Positions 49,801-61,800 of a stretch of DNA of 64,000 nt are shown in pieces. Source of the stretch: Coturnix japonica (lineage: Eukaryota > Chordata > Aves > Galliformes > Phasianidae); the NCBI RefSeq assembly GCF_001577835.2, contig NC_029516.1:165810441-165874440 (forward strand), read 5' to 3'. The notes beneath the pieces are model-generated. The model was not told the DNA's origin. It ran no database searches and saw nothing but the letters and a program-made list of their open reading frames with translations. Made by a program: the position numbers and the translations under genes. Each line of letters starts with the position of its first letter. Position 1 is the stretch's first letter.

Positions 49801-52800
49801 ATTGACAAAGAAAAAACGCAGTAAAGCTTTATTCTGCAGTTAAAATTCCAGCATGTCGCACAACTTCCCTGGCTGTCAAATGTAGTTGAATTTTTTAGTG
49901 TATTATTCCTTCTAAGTTACAAGCAGAGGCACGTGCACAACACGGATATGGGAGCACCAATGGGCAGCAGTGACAGTATGGGTTTACCCTTTTGGAGGCA
50001 CTGGAGAGCAGGCGTGAAGCATTACATTAGACAGCCTGGGTATTATACAGGAGGTGGGAGGGCTCATTGTTCATGTTTTATTAAATAGGTAATGATTAGC
50101 TGAACACCAGTGGAGATTCTAAGAGACAGTTGGAGAAGTATAACCTCAGCACAAGCATGGCTTAAAGTCGGAAATAAAACCCATCTCATGAGTTACTTGT
50201 ATGCACAGCTGCTGTGCAGAGCTTCCACGCATCCCAAACGCTGCACCAGCTTTCTGCTCGCCTGTGCTTTCCGCATTCATGTGTATTAAGAAAAAAAATA
50301 GCGCTTTCTAAACCAGCTGTTTGATCAGCCCTGCCAGATAACAGCTCCGTTTTCTTCTGTTTCAAATAAAATGAACCTCCTTTTACAGCTTGCTAAAAAT
50401 AAGTCATTTCTTTGCAGCCTCAGGACACGGTGACTCATGTGATAGCAAAGAGGAAGAAGCTGAATTTCTTTAAAGTTCAGGCTCAGACAGGAGGGTTGCC
50501 GCAGTTAGCTCATGACGAAGTACAGCTTAAGGATGGAAAGCAAGTCATGGATAAAAACCACTCAGGGCTGCCAGCAACCTTCCCTGGCCTGGTTCTCTTT
50601 TCTCATCTTTGAAGCTCTTCATTATCTCTCCTAATCAACACTTCCAAAAAGATACTTTTAATTTTAATGTAAATGATGTTGGTTACAAATCTTTTAAGAT
50701 CACTTATTCATACTCCCAACAATGTGTTGATGGAGGAACACAAAGCAGAAAATGGCTCATGGATGTGCATATGGTATCTTAGTTGCTGAGCAACCTGCTC
50801 CTTAGTTCATTTAGCATAAGAATCCAATTTCAAATAAGATATTTGTGACCCCACTTGTCTTACTATGCAACAGCCAGCATAACCTGCAAGGATGAGTTGA
50901 GCAGGAAATTGAATCAGCTTTTCTCGAGGTAAAAAAAAGCTTTGCAAGAATGTCTCACCTTGAAGGACCGTATATCTGAACCACTGCTTGCTAATTCCCA
51001 TATGTAGATTTTCATGTTTGAGCACTCAGGTAGGTCTTAAATCCCTACTCCATATACAGCTTGTCCAGGAGCGGTGTCTTTCATCTACGGTTCAACAAAG
51101 CCAGTGTTATCTTACTTAATGCTTGCAAACTTCCCGTGTTATTATTAATTCCATAGTATTTTCTGTTGTTGGAAGGGAATAGTCCACACCACTAGAAGCA
51201 GCTTGTCTAAAACGTCAAGGCAGCCATGTTGAATGGGGAAAGTAGGTAATGGAGGTCACAGCCTCTTAAAAGTAGGATAATAGTGTTCTTTTTTGCCCCA
51301 TTCTGGCCTAGATGACCCACTGGGCAGTCTGGAAAGTGGGCTGTAGCTCAGAGGGCACACTGGAAAAGCAGTGATTCAGCTCTGCTTTCAACCTGTGCTT
51401 TGGCCAAGGGCCATCAAGTCACCTTCCACACACAAACTGAGGTGTTTGATGCAAAATGAAGGCTTTCAAAGACTTGATGTCCGAAAAAACCTTCCTAAAA
51501 CCAGTGATGTACATCTTTAATAGTAATCTTGGAAAACGTTTCTTATTTGAAGGGGTATTTTACAACACTGTGAGGCTGTGACAGCAGGCAATGGTCACAG
51601 TGAGTTGTCTCCTGACTACTTGTTTTCACGCAGTGGATTCAACTCAGTTCAGAAAAGGAGTGAAAGCATACATGACTGCATTCTTCGTCATTTAACAGCT
51701 AATTACTCCAGAGTAACAAATTTAATTGTCAGGAGAGAGTTTGTTTTGGAACATCTTTCCTGAATAATCACTGCTGATTTTTGCATGGTTTTTTTTGTGT
51801 TTGTTTCTTTTTTAATATTCTAATTTAAAAGGGACAGGATGTTTTGAAGACACAGAACAGTTACACATTCTTAGTGTCTTCATTTTCCTGTGTGTACATC
51901 AGTGGCACTCTCAGACCCACACTGTTCTTTGTGTATGTGGCCCACTATACATAATCCTGCCCGGTAGAGTCACTGAGGTATTTAAAGGTTATGGAAAACC
52001 TTCAAGTTTTATGCTGGGGACACGAAATATTTGACATGCAAATATGATACTGCTGTTGGTGGGTAACTTACTAAAAGTGACTTCTGCTGCAGTGTCATTA
52101 GCGACCTGAAGAAATGCACCACCATAGTTTCCAGTTACATGGGATACAGCTGTCAGGTCCCTTCTCACCTTCTCTTTGTCAGTGGCAATAGATTGAAAAT
52201 CTCCACAGCTCCATTTCTTATCCGTTAATAAACAAGAAATCCTCTTGCTCTTGCTACTCTCTGCCTACCATCAGAGAACATGTAATAATTGTTAGGCTCC
52301 GGCTTTTCTAGCTGTAGTTGGCACACCAAGAGGTGTATGGCATGTTTTGTTCCTTTCTGGTCTTGGCAGCTGAACTACATAGTCTTTCTGCCTTTCTTTT
52401 TGGAAGGAGTCTTTACCTGTGTCTTGATGGTGTCTGTAGAGGGTGACTGGGCTTTTCAAGCCACTGTTCAGCAGAACAAGTGCATATACTCTGCTAAACC
52501 CATAGGTTAGGTTCTGAAAATGGCTTCTTGATTATAATTTCCCAAGTGTGGCCTTTGTGCACATGGTGGTAAGGACAAAATTCATGCTGTTCATTTGAGC
52601 AAAGCACATGGGATGCAAATCCAATGTGGGGAGATGTCTTTGCTTGTGTACTGGGCTGTAGAACATGCAGGTGGCCTTGGGAAGAGAACCAAGCCAAGGC
52701 CTTTAGATCTGATCTTGCAAGATAAGGTGGGCTAATGTGTTGTTCCTCAAACTGATTGAATTATATGGCTCTTCTGCAGGAAAAAAGAGTCCAAGTCTCT

Positions 52801-55800
52801 CCACCGTTAACAAGAGGACCAAGTGCCTTTATACCAGAGAATGAGGTAAGTTTGCAGTTAGCTGGGCTGGGTGTGAGGTGACTCTTAACATGGAAATGCT
52901 GAAGAACAGTTTTACCACCCTGCCAGTCCCGGGTTACCTGAATGAATCCCTTTGAGAGCATCAGCAGTGGTTTGAGAGGAGCAAGCTCCAGTGGACAAGA
53001 GCCAAGCTGCCCTTTCCTACCTGTGCTGTCAGTGGAGTTGCTCTCAGTTGCCCACGCTCCCCATTGCAGCCCTGAATGCTGCTGTGCTCTTTTCACAGGG
53101 GATGATCCGTTCTTACTGCTAATGTCAGGCCTAAGGGGAGACCCATCCTGTACTGCAGCAGAGCATTATATAGCTCTCAGGGCAGTACCTGACCTTCAGT
53201 TTAAGTGAACTTACAAATATGACTAACTTCTGAGACTGTAACTGTGGCTCTTAAGAGAATTTATGGTTGAAAGGAGCAGTTTGATTTCAGCCTGAAGATT
53301 TCTGTGCATGATTTAGCATTCAGCTTAAGCCTTGATTTGCACCTTGCCACAGTAAATAGAAGCTTTCCTGTGCTGCATTTCCCTTGCCCTGAAATTAATC
53401 TTCACGGGGTATTATTTATCGATTGACAAATTGTTTGGGATAGCAGGCTGTAAAACTCGGGCCTTTTTTTGTTGTTTTGCTTTTAAATACTTAGTAAAGG
53501 CAGATCGCTCACATGCTGTAAGAGTCAAAAAGAAATCTTCCAAAGACAAGGTATTTCTGTGAGTCTCTGTCTGTAGATATACAGCAAAAAAATTGAATCT
53601 AAAAACAGAGTAAGTGTAAAGTCTGGCAGCAAGAAATATAATGAAGTAAAAAAAGAACAGATGTCAAAATGAGCCTTGCAGGCTGGAGAAAGAGGAAGCA
53701 GAATGAGTTCCAGCCAGCCCAACTGGTGAGAAGGACTTCCTTTATGTATAGAACACGCACTTGAGATGCTGAAATTCATAATGTTGTGCGGTTTTTCTTG
53801 TTAAGAGAAAAATGGCATGAGAAGGAGAAATGTGATCACAATTAAAATAATAGCACCTAACATTTCAAGTGGGTTCTTAGTGAATTTACTTTACAACTGG
53901 TATGCTTGGTAGTAGGTAGTAGCTAAGGGTGAAGGAGGAAAGCACGAGTAGTCTCCAGAAAGTAGCAGCAGCAACTCAGGGCTGGAACCTCTACCTGTAG
54001 GAATGAAACAGCTACTCAGTATCAAAAACCAATTTTAAACACTGTTAAGCAAACAACTTTTTTCCCCCATTCTTTGGCACTAAGTAATATAGTAGATAGG
54101 AAAGATGTGGTTAGAGCCTGATCGTAGGTTCAGTGTTTCACAAAGCTTGATAAGAACACCGGTCTTATCAAAGTTTGGTTTATTTTCATGATGTATATGG
54201 ACAGTGGTAATGAAAAGGAAGTACATGTGCAGTATGAAGAGAGTAGCAATATACATGGTAATAAATCTCAGAAGCAATAATGCTGCATACTGCTGTGCCT
54301 TGTATAGCAACAGTGCAGTCCTACAGGAGTGTGTTTCAGTCTTGTCAGCAGAATTTCTTCTCCTTAACTTCTGCTAAGATAGATGGAAAACTCCTGCCAA
54401 GCTGGAGAACAGCACACCAGTAACACAGTAGGACTGAAAAGTAGAATTTCCCTAAGGAACTACTGAATGAGATCAAAATCTCTTACATACCAGGTAAATA
54501 AAGCTGCTGAAGAAATTGGGGGACTCCTTAAATGGAGTGAGGGGTGTGAAATACTGAGATAGACTGATTTCTAATGCATGAATAAACCACTGATGGCAAA
54601 AACATTCCTGAGGAAAACCAAAGTGGCAACATTTCTGGTGCAAAACAAAGAAAGCTGTAAAAGTGAAGAGTAACACACATAATAATTACGGGGTTGCATC
54701 ACTGCTTCTCCCCTTTGTCTGTGGGCCTGTAAATCCAAACTGGGAATATGAATTTCAGACTGAGAAGTGAAAGGGAGTATGTTCATAGAATCACGGAATC
54801 ACAGAATGGCCTGGGTTGAAAAGGACCACAATGATCACCCAGTTTCAACTCCCTGTTATGTGCAGTGACATCAGCCATCAGGCCAGGCTGCCCAGAGCCA
54901 CATCCAGCCTGGCCTTGAATGCCTGCAGGGATGGGGCATCCACAGCCTCCTTGGGCAACCTGTTCCAGTGTGTCACCACCCTCTGTGTGAAAAACTTCCT
55001 CCTCATATCTAACCTAAACCTCCCCTGTCTCAGTTTAAGACTTTTCCCTCTTGTCCTATCACTATCCACCCTTGTAAACAGTCATTCCCCTCCTATTTAT
55101 ATGCTCCTTTCAAATACTGGAAAGCTGCAATGAGGTCTCCCTGGAGCCTTCTCTTCTCCAAGCTAAACAAGTCTAGTTCCCTAAACATTTCCTCATATGA
55201 GAGCTGCTCCAGTGTCTTAAGTTTCTTCCTGGAAGTTTCTTACACAAGCAGATGTTCCATACTGCAGTATGTTTCTCTCTGGAGCTGAAGTTATGTACAG
55301 TATCTCAAGTTTCTCCATCTTATTTTGAAGGTGATGCAAGCAAATGGTTTGGATGAACGTACTAATCTTCTTGTGGAGGAATACTCTACATCTGGTCGCC
55401 TGGACAACATCACACAGGTCATGAGTATCCACACGCAGTACCTGGAGTCTTTCCTCCGCAGCCAGTTCTACATGCTGCGCATGGATGGGCCCCTTCCTTT
55501 GCCATATAGGCACTACATTGCTATAATGGTAGGTCCATTTTCTTCCATGACCTCGACTTGTTTATTAATAAAAGAAAAGGAAGCCTTTAGAAAGAAGAGG
55601 CTAGCATGATGTAGAGATCCCCCACAGCCTCAATTAGAGCTTGTGTTGCAAAGTAATCATGCTTACTGGAGAACCCTCCCTACTGTGTAGAAATGCTTTG
55701 CAATCTAAAACATGCCCCTTTGCAATTACATTGTATTTTTGTTTTGTGTTAATATCCTGTTCTACCTGCAACAAAATCACATTACTTGCTGATGTGCTGA

Positions 55801-58800
55801 CCTTTTCCCTCTGTGCTTCATTATCTCAGGCCGCTGCCAGACATCAGTGTTCCTACCTAATAAATATGCACGTTGATGAGTTTTTGAAGACTGGTGGGAT
55901 CGCGGAATGGTTGAACGGTTTAGAATACATTCCCCAAAGGCTGAAAAATCTGAACGAAATAAACAAACTCCTTGCACACCGGCCCTGGCTGATCACGAAA
56001 GAGCACATTCAGGTACCTGCTGAATTGAGCTTTGTAACAGCACTACATGTCCAATAATATGAACTGCTAAGAACGAAGCTGTGTCTGGTTAGGCTTCTTA
56101 TTTCACATTGAGTTAAAAAATTCAGGGAAGTTTTACAGCGTCGAATAAGCCAATAAATTCTGCTGTGTGACAAAGGCAACAAGATTTATTTTATAGGAAT
56201 AGCAATGACAATAACCCCGGGAGAATGGAGGTAATATATCAGGTCTCTCTTTTAATCTGGTGGGTGAGTGTGTGCGAGAGGAGTATGGTGTTTATTGGAA
56301 GAAAGGAATTGATCCCTTTTTAAAACTCATGCGTAGCATCTTATACAAAAAGCTGGGGGCCAAAAGAAATTTTATATTTACACTTTTTTTATTCTCATTT
56401 CAGAAACTTGTCAAGACTGGGGAAAATAATTGGTCTCTTCCTGAACTGGTGCATGCTGTTGTCCTGTTGGCACATTATCATGCCTTGGCAAGTTTTGTAT
56501 TTGGTAGTGGCATTAATCCAGAGAGAGATCCGGATACATCTAATGGAGTCAGACTTATAGCAGTCAACAACTTCTGTGTCTGTGATCTTGCCAATGACAA
56601 CAACATAGAAAATGCATCCCTCACAAGTAGCAACTTTGGGGTTAGTGTTGCAAGAAGATTCTTTTTTTGCTTGCCTCTGTTTTGCATTAGAAAGCTTTCT
56701 TCCATTCTTTCCTGTTTAAATTTCAGGGTAGTTTGAAAGTTTTTGTCTATTTTCTGGAATGCTTGGGTCTGGTTACTCTTACATTAGCTTTAGCAGTTGC
56801 TGTGTAATCCTTTTCAAAACCACACTGAAACAGAGCATGATAGTTAAAGTAATGTGATTTTAATAGCTAATCTCACAACCCATTGAGCAAGACTAAAACT
56901 ATGCTGTCAGTTGGAAACTTAAAGTGCCAGTGTCTGCAGATGGCGTATGACTGATAAGAACGGGGTGTTATCCCTGTTCCGACCGTGTGGATTGAAAAAA
57001 GAAATGGGAAAATAACAGCAGAGGTCACATTATTCATTTTGACTCTGAGGTCTGTGACCACAAAACAGGTCAATTGTGAAACACTTCCATGTGGCTGAGA
57101 GGAAATGTCTGAAATAAATGGCACGGTTCTTCATGCAGGTGTTCTGGTTTCATGTGAACCAACAGAGGACTTTGATTACTGCTTGCTTAACATAAATGCA
57201 AATTGCCTTTGAAGAAAAGCCCTTAAATTAATACCAATTGGTGAATTAGCCTCATCTCCTTTAATGGAATATAAGGGTTGTGAGCAGAGTCTGTAGGTGC
57301 ATTTTTCCAAACTAGCAGTCAGCTTACAATGTGAGTGTGTGATCCATCAGTTCTGTTAGTGCAGTGGAAGACATGCTGGCTTAAGTCACCAGGATGTCTT
57401 ACTCTGTGTTGGTAGTGGGCAGAGGGCTGCTGCTGGCGGAGGGCTGCTTGGTAAGCAGGGAGCACTACACTGAGAGACGTTCATTGTCAGGGCAGAGAAC
57501 TGGGATCAAAAAGAAAAGGTGGAAAAGAAAGACCAAGCAGTTCACCTTGTGGAAAATCAGAATGGTGAATGCAGATCGCCAAGCTCCAAACTTTGATGTA
57601 TTTCTGTTAAAGAGAACAGTTTTCCACGTAAGAACAAGAAGAAAAGGTCCACATAATAGTTTTGAGCACCCAGAATGAATAGAAATGAAAAGGAAGGGAA
57701 AATAGGAAAATGCTGCTTTTCTGTCTCAGTTTGTGTTCCTGTATTGAGCTGTATCTCCTCAGCAAGGTATTTTGTGTTACCAGTAGACTGAGTAAAAGTA
57801 CCATCAAGGTACTTTTGTTTTCATATGCACGTAGGGATATAGGTGTCTTTTCCTGAGCAGTCCTTATGGGGGAAAATGCAATTTAAGCAACCATGTTTTC
57901 CATGTTCAAACACTGCCTCTTCCACTGTTAATCGTGCTGCAGTAGTGTGCTGTGATAGAGGAGAGCAACACTTACCTCTTTCCTTCTTCCTCTTTTCTAA
58001 AAGCTGTTTGTCCACTCTCTATGTGACACAAGGAATTCTGGCTTAAGCTTTCATATTTGCTGCTCTCTTTTATTTTTGAGTTTATTGTTGAGCATGAGCT
58101 GTGAGGATGGCACAAGCTTCTGATCTTACAGAGTATCTTATTGTGTTTGCAGATTGCAGATTCCCTAAGTGAGCTGGAGGCCTTGATGGAGAGGATGAAG
58201 AGGCTGCAAGAAGATAAAGAAGATGAAGAAGCCTCTCAGGAAGAAATGGACACTCGCTTTGAGAAGGAGAAGAAGGAGAGTCTGCTGGTAATTAGTGGAG
58301 GTATTTATGCTTTTTCAGTTCAACTTGGACTTTTTTTGTGCTTTGCCAGAACTAAACAAAGAGTACAGATCAGTGCCTACAGCTCTTTTTGTTCATTTCT
58401 TTATGCTGGATCTTGGCTTAGTAAGAGTGTGGAAGTCTCTGATTTAAGCACGAGGTGTTGTTTGGTCTAGGAGGGCTTTTTTTTGCTAGTGTTGCTGATA
58501 GTCTTATTGACTTTCCTTGCTGGGTCTGAGGTGAGGATGTCGTGCTTTGTACCCTTCTAGGGAATCCAGCCACTGCAGTGTAGAGGGGTGTATGTGTGCA
58601 GGTGTTTTATTCTTCATGAGGATTCACTTTAGCAGATGCTGTGCAATCTTCTTCCTACACAGTTATGTTTTGATTGTTTAATGAGGCAGAGAGGAGATAA
58701 AGCACTTCTGCAATCCTTAGGCTAACCGACTTTTTAGTGGACATATGGCAACCGTTCTGTCAGTGCATGTGGAAGCAGGCCAGGATTTTAACATTAGGGT

Positions 58801-61800
58801 CAAATGCAGTCAGCTGTGCAGTAGTCAACTTCTGCAGAGGTGGTTACACAACCAGGCCACCTGTTTATTAGGGAGGGAAAGATTGATTCCTGATAGAGAA
58901 CCTACGTTTGCTTAGTGACACGTTTTGGAGCTCTTTGGAGATGCCTGGTTACTGGGGCTTCTGGCAGAAATTCAGCCTGTGCTGTAGAGCTCTTCACTTT
59001 CGTGTAATCTATTGATATTTACAAGTGCAATATCACATTGCTTTGTTGTTGTTCTTATACTGGGTTGTTACAGAGCAGAGCTGGTGTAGTTCCAGACACC
59101 ATAGATGTTCAGCATAACAATCCTGTTGGAAACAGGATTATTTCTCTGTCTCTTATTCTAACATAATGACTTTACTAACAGGATCTTGTCTAAGATACCT
59201 AGGCTGTCTCATAAGTGAACTGAAAGAGGAGGACCCCTCCAGAAGTTTAGTCTATCTCTTCCCATCTTGGAGAAGTAATTCTGATGTCCGGTGTAGGCTG
59301 ACATGTAGACTCCAGGAGAAGGATGGATTCCATACAAGCAGATGGAGATGGACTTTTTTCCTTCCTTCATATCTCTCTTTACCTTTTTTAATTGCCCTCT
59401 AGTGCTGCAGTAGAGTGGTAACTTGAAGTCAGAGCTAACTCCTGTGCTTGCCTAAAGCAAGGTATTTTGCTATATTTTTTTTTCACAGCATTTGATGATG
59501 AAATAGTTTCTACGGATGTCTCCCGCTACGTTGAAGATCCTGGGTTTGGGTACAAAGACTTTGCACGGCGAGGAGAAGACCATCTGCCAACATTCAGAGC
59601 TCAGGTAGCATCTCTTTAAAGTACATTCACTCAAAGAATATATTCAGGTGTCATTGCAGGACAAGGGTTTTTTTGGGACGCATTTGTTACATGTGCTTTT
59701 TCTTGTTATGATCCATTAAATAACTTGGAATCTTCTATAAATTTAACAGCAATGAATCCTTTACAATTTGTAAATCTCAAACAACAGGAGATTTCATTTT
59801 CAGATATTCCAAGTATTAGCAGAATTAATACTTGAAAACTGTAAAGCATATCACTGACTCTGGAATAAAACAAAAGGTAAAAAAGAAAGAATCCTTTTCT
59901 GTCTCTCCAAATGTGAAGAAGACCCTACTGGAAGAATACTTCATTCCTGCCATTTGCATCAAGTGCTTTCTGCCTTGAGTTATCAATAGATGAATCTGTC
60001 TGTGAGAGCGATTGGTGAATCCTTCCTGGAGATTTGAAAGTCTGAAAGGAAAAAGAGTTCTTAAATATGATTACTGTAACACTGAGGTTTCTGACTCTTT
60101 CTGAATATATAAATATTCAGTGCTGTTGAAAGAACTGTCTTTTGTCTGTACCTCGTCTTACATATGGTATCTTTGTCCACGACCAGACTCATAAGCCTCT
60201 GCATGATATATGATACAGCAGAGACCTTCTAGATGGTTCTGTGCCAGGTTATAGAGTAGATTCATAAGCAGTCTGGTGATAAATTGTAAGGAATGGAAGA
60301 AATCTTAAACCGAAACAGAGAACTTCAAGTAAAAGCACACAGTTCAAGTAAAGCACACAGTAGGTGCAGGATAACTCCATGGTCAGAAGATGTATCCAAG
60401 ACTTAAAAATAAAGAATCTGTGATCACTTTCAGGAAATGTATTTAGCTATATAGCAGCCATTGCTGGTCTGGATAATTTACTCTGCGGTCTTCATATGAG
60501 CCTGGAGTAGGTAGATAATGCCAAAAAGAATAAGGCAGTCAGAGCCTGTAAATCAAACTTACTGCTTAAATACTTTAGGAACAGCAGGCTCCCATGGAAA
60601 AAAACTCAACCAAAGTTGAAATTGGAACTAAAATGTCTCTGCTCTTAAATAAGCAGGACAGCTTCTGGCCTGTATTCAACGGAGTCACCCTAGTAATTTA
60701 ACTTTATTAGTATGTCCCACTCTAAAGCAGTTCAGTGTATATACCCACATCCAAATGCTCTGCTATTAACGCTGCTTAAATCGAAGCAGCATCACAAAAC
60801 TCTGCAATAAATCTGAACCTCATTCTGTTGAAACAAGACTGTCATTTGTGTCTGTGCATTTAAATCCAGTGATAGAAATAGGTGCTTCTCACACAGCAGA
60901 ATGACTTTGAACTTCTTTGTTTATCCCTTTGCACGACTGCTGTAAATTAGCTGTTGTCAGTAAGCACTGCATTTACCCCATCCTGGGGTTTCTGTTATTG
61001 AAGTGTTTATGATGTCCCTTGGGTGTACTTGACGCCTCTGCAGGGCCAGGTAGATAAGGCATAGCTCCCAAACTTTGTGGTTGTTTGGACTGGCACCTGG
61101 AGTTCAAGTGGGTCCTGGAGCATTTCAGATGTCACTGAATTCTAGTTTTAAGCAGCTGAATGTTATCCTTCTCGATACTTCCCTTAGTCCTGACCAGGGG
61201 CTCAGTCTGGTAGGTGAGCTCTAAAGCATGTAAATAGAGCCCTTGCCCCAGAGTACTTCTGGAAAACAGCCAGGCACAGATAAGTACGTGGCGATGATGC
61301 CCTCAGCTGTAGAGAGTCTGTGGTGGAGTAATGGAACACTTGCCAAGGATGTGGATAAACTAACATGTTCTATATAACCACAACATGGAGAGTGGAGGAG
61401 AACAGAGCACCTCACAGACAACAAGAAGTATTGAGCTGCAGAAAGAATCACACAGGAACTTCTCTTCCCTTGTATATTTATTTATATCCTTTTTCTCCTG
61501 CAGGATTATACTTGGGAAAATCATGGCTTTTCCCTTGTAAACAGGCTTTATTCTGATATTGGGCATCTCCTTGATGAAAAGTTCCGGATGGTGTATAACC
61601 TCACCTATAACACTATGGCAACACATGAAGATGTTGATACAACTACTTTAAGAAGAGCTTTATTTAACTATGTCCACTGTATGTATGGAATCAGGTATGA
61701 GAGAACTCCTGGCTAAGGAGTACATTCAAAACTGTCAGCACCAAATGAAAACTGAACTGTGTGAAAAGCATCATGTGAGACTCTGGGTGTAGAGGTGGAG

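Larger units (their letters stand above)
34849..52779 (+). other. SESN3: SESN3 intron 1 (17.9 kb)
   Basis: It begins CpG-rich and becomes AT-rich after about 35.3 kb. It contains one sense-orientation CR1 (36090-36361), an AT hairpin (40559-40592) and a TA/TG microsatellite (48041-48084). I see no other gene in it. Long minus-strand open stretches at 44590-45015 and 45201-45683 resemble nothing I know. Confidence 0.85.
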
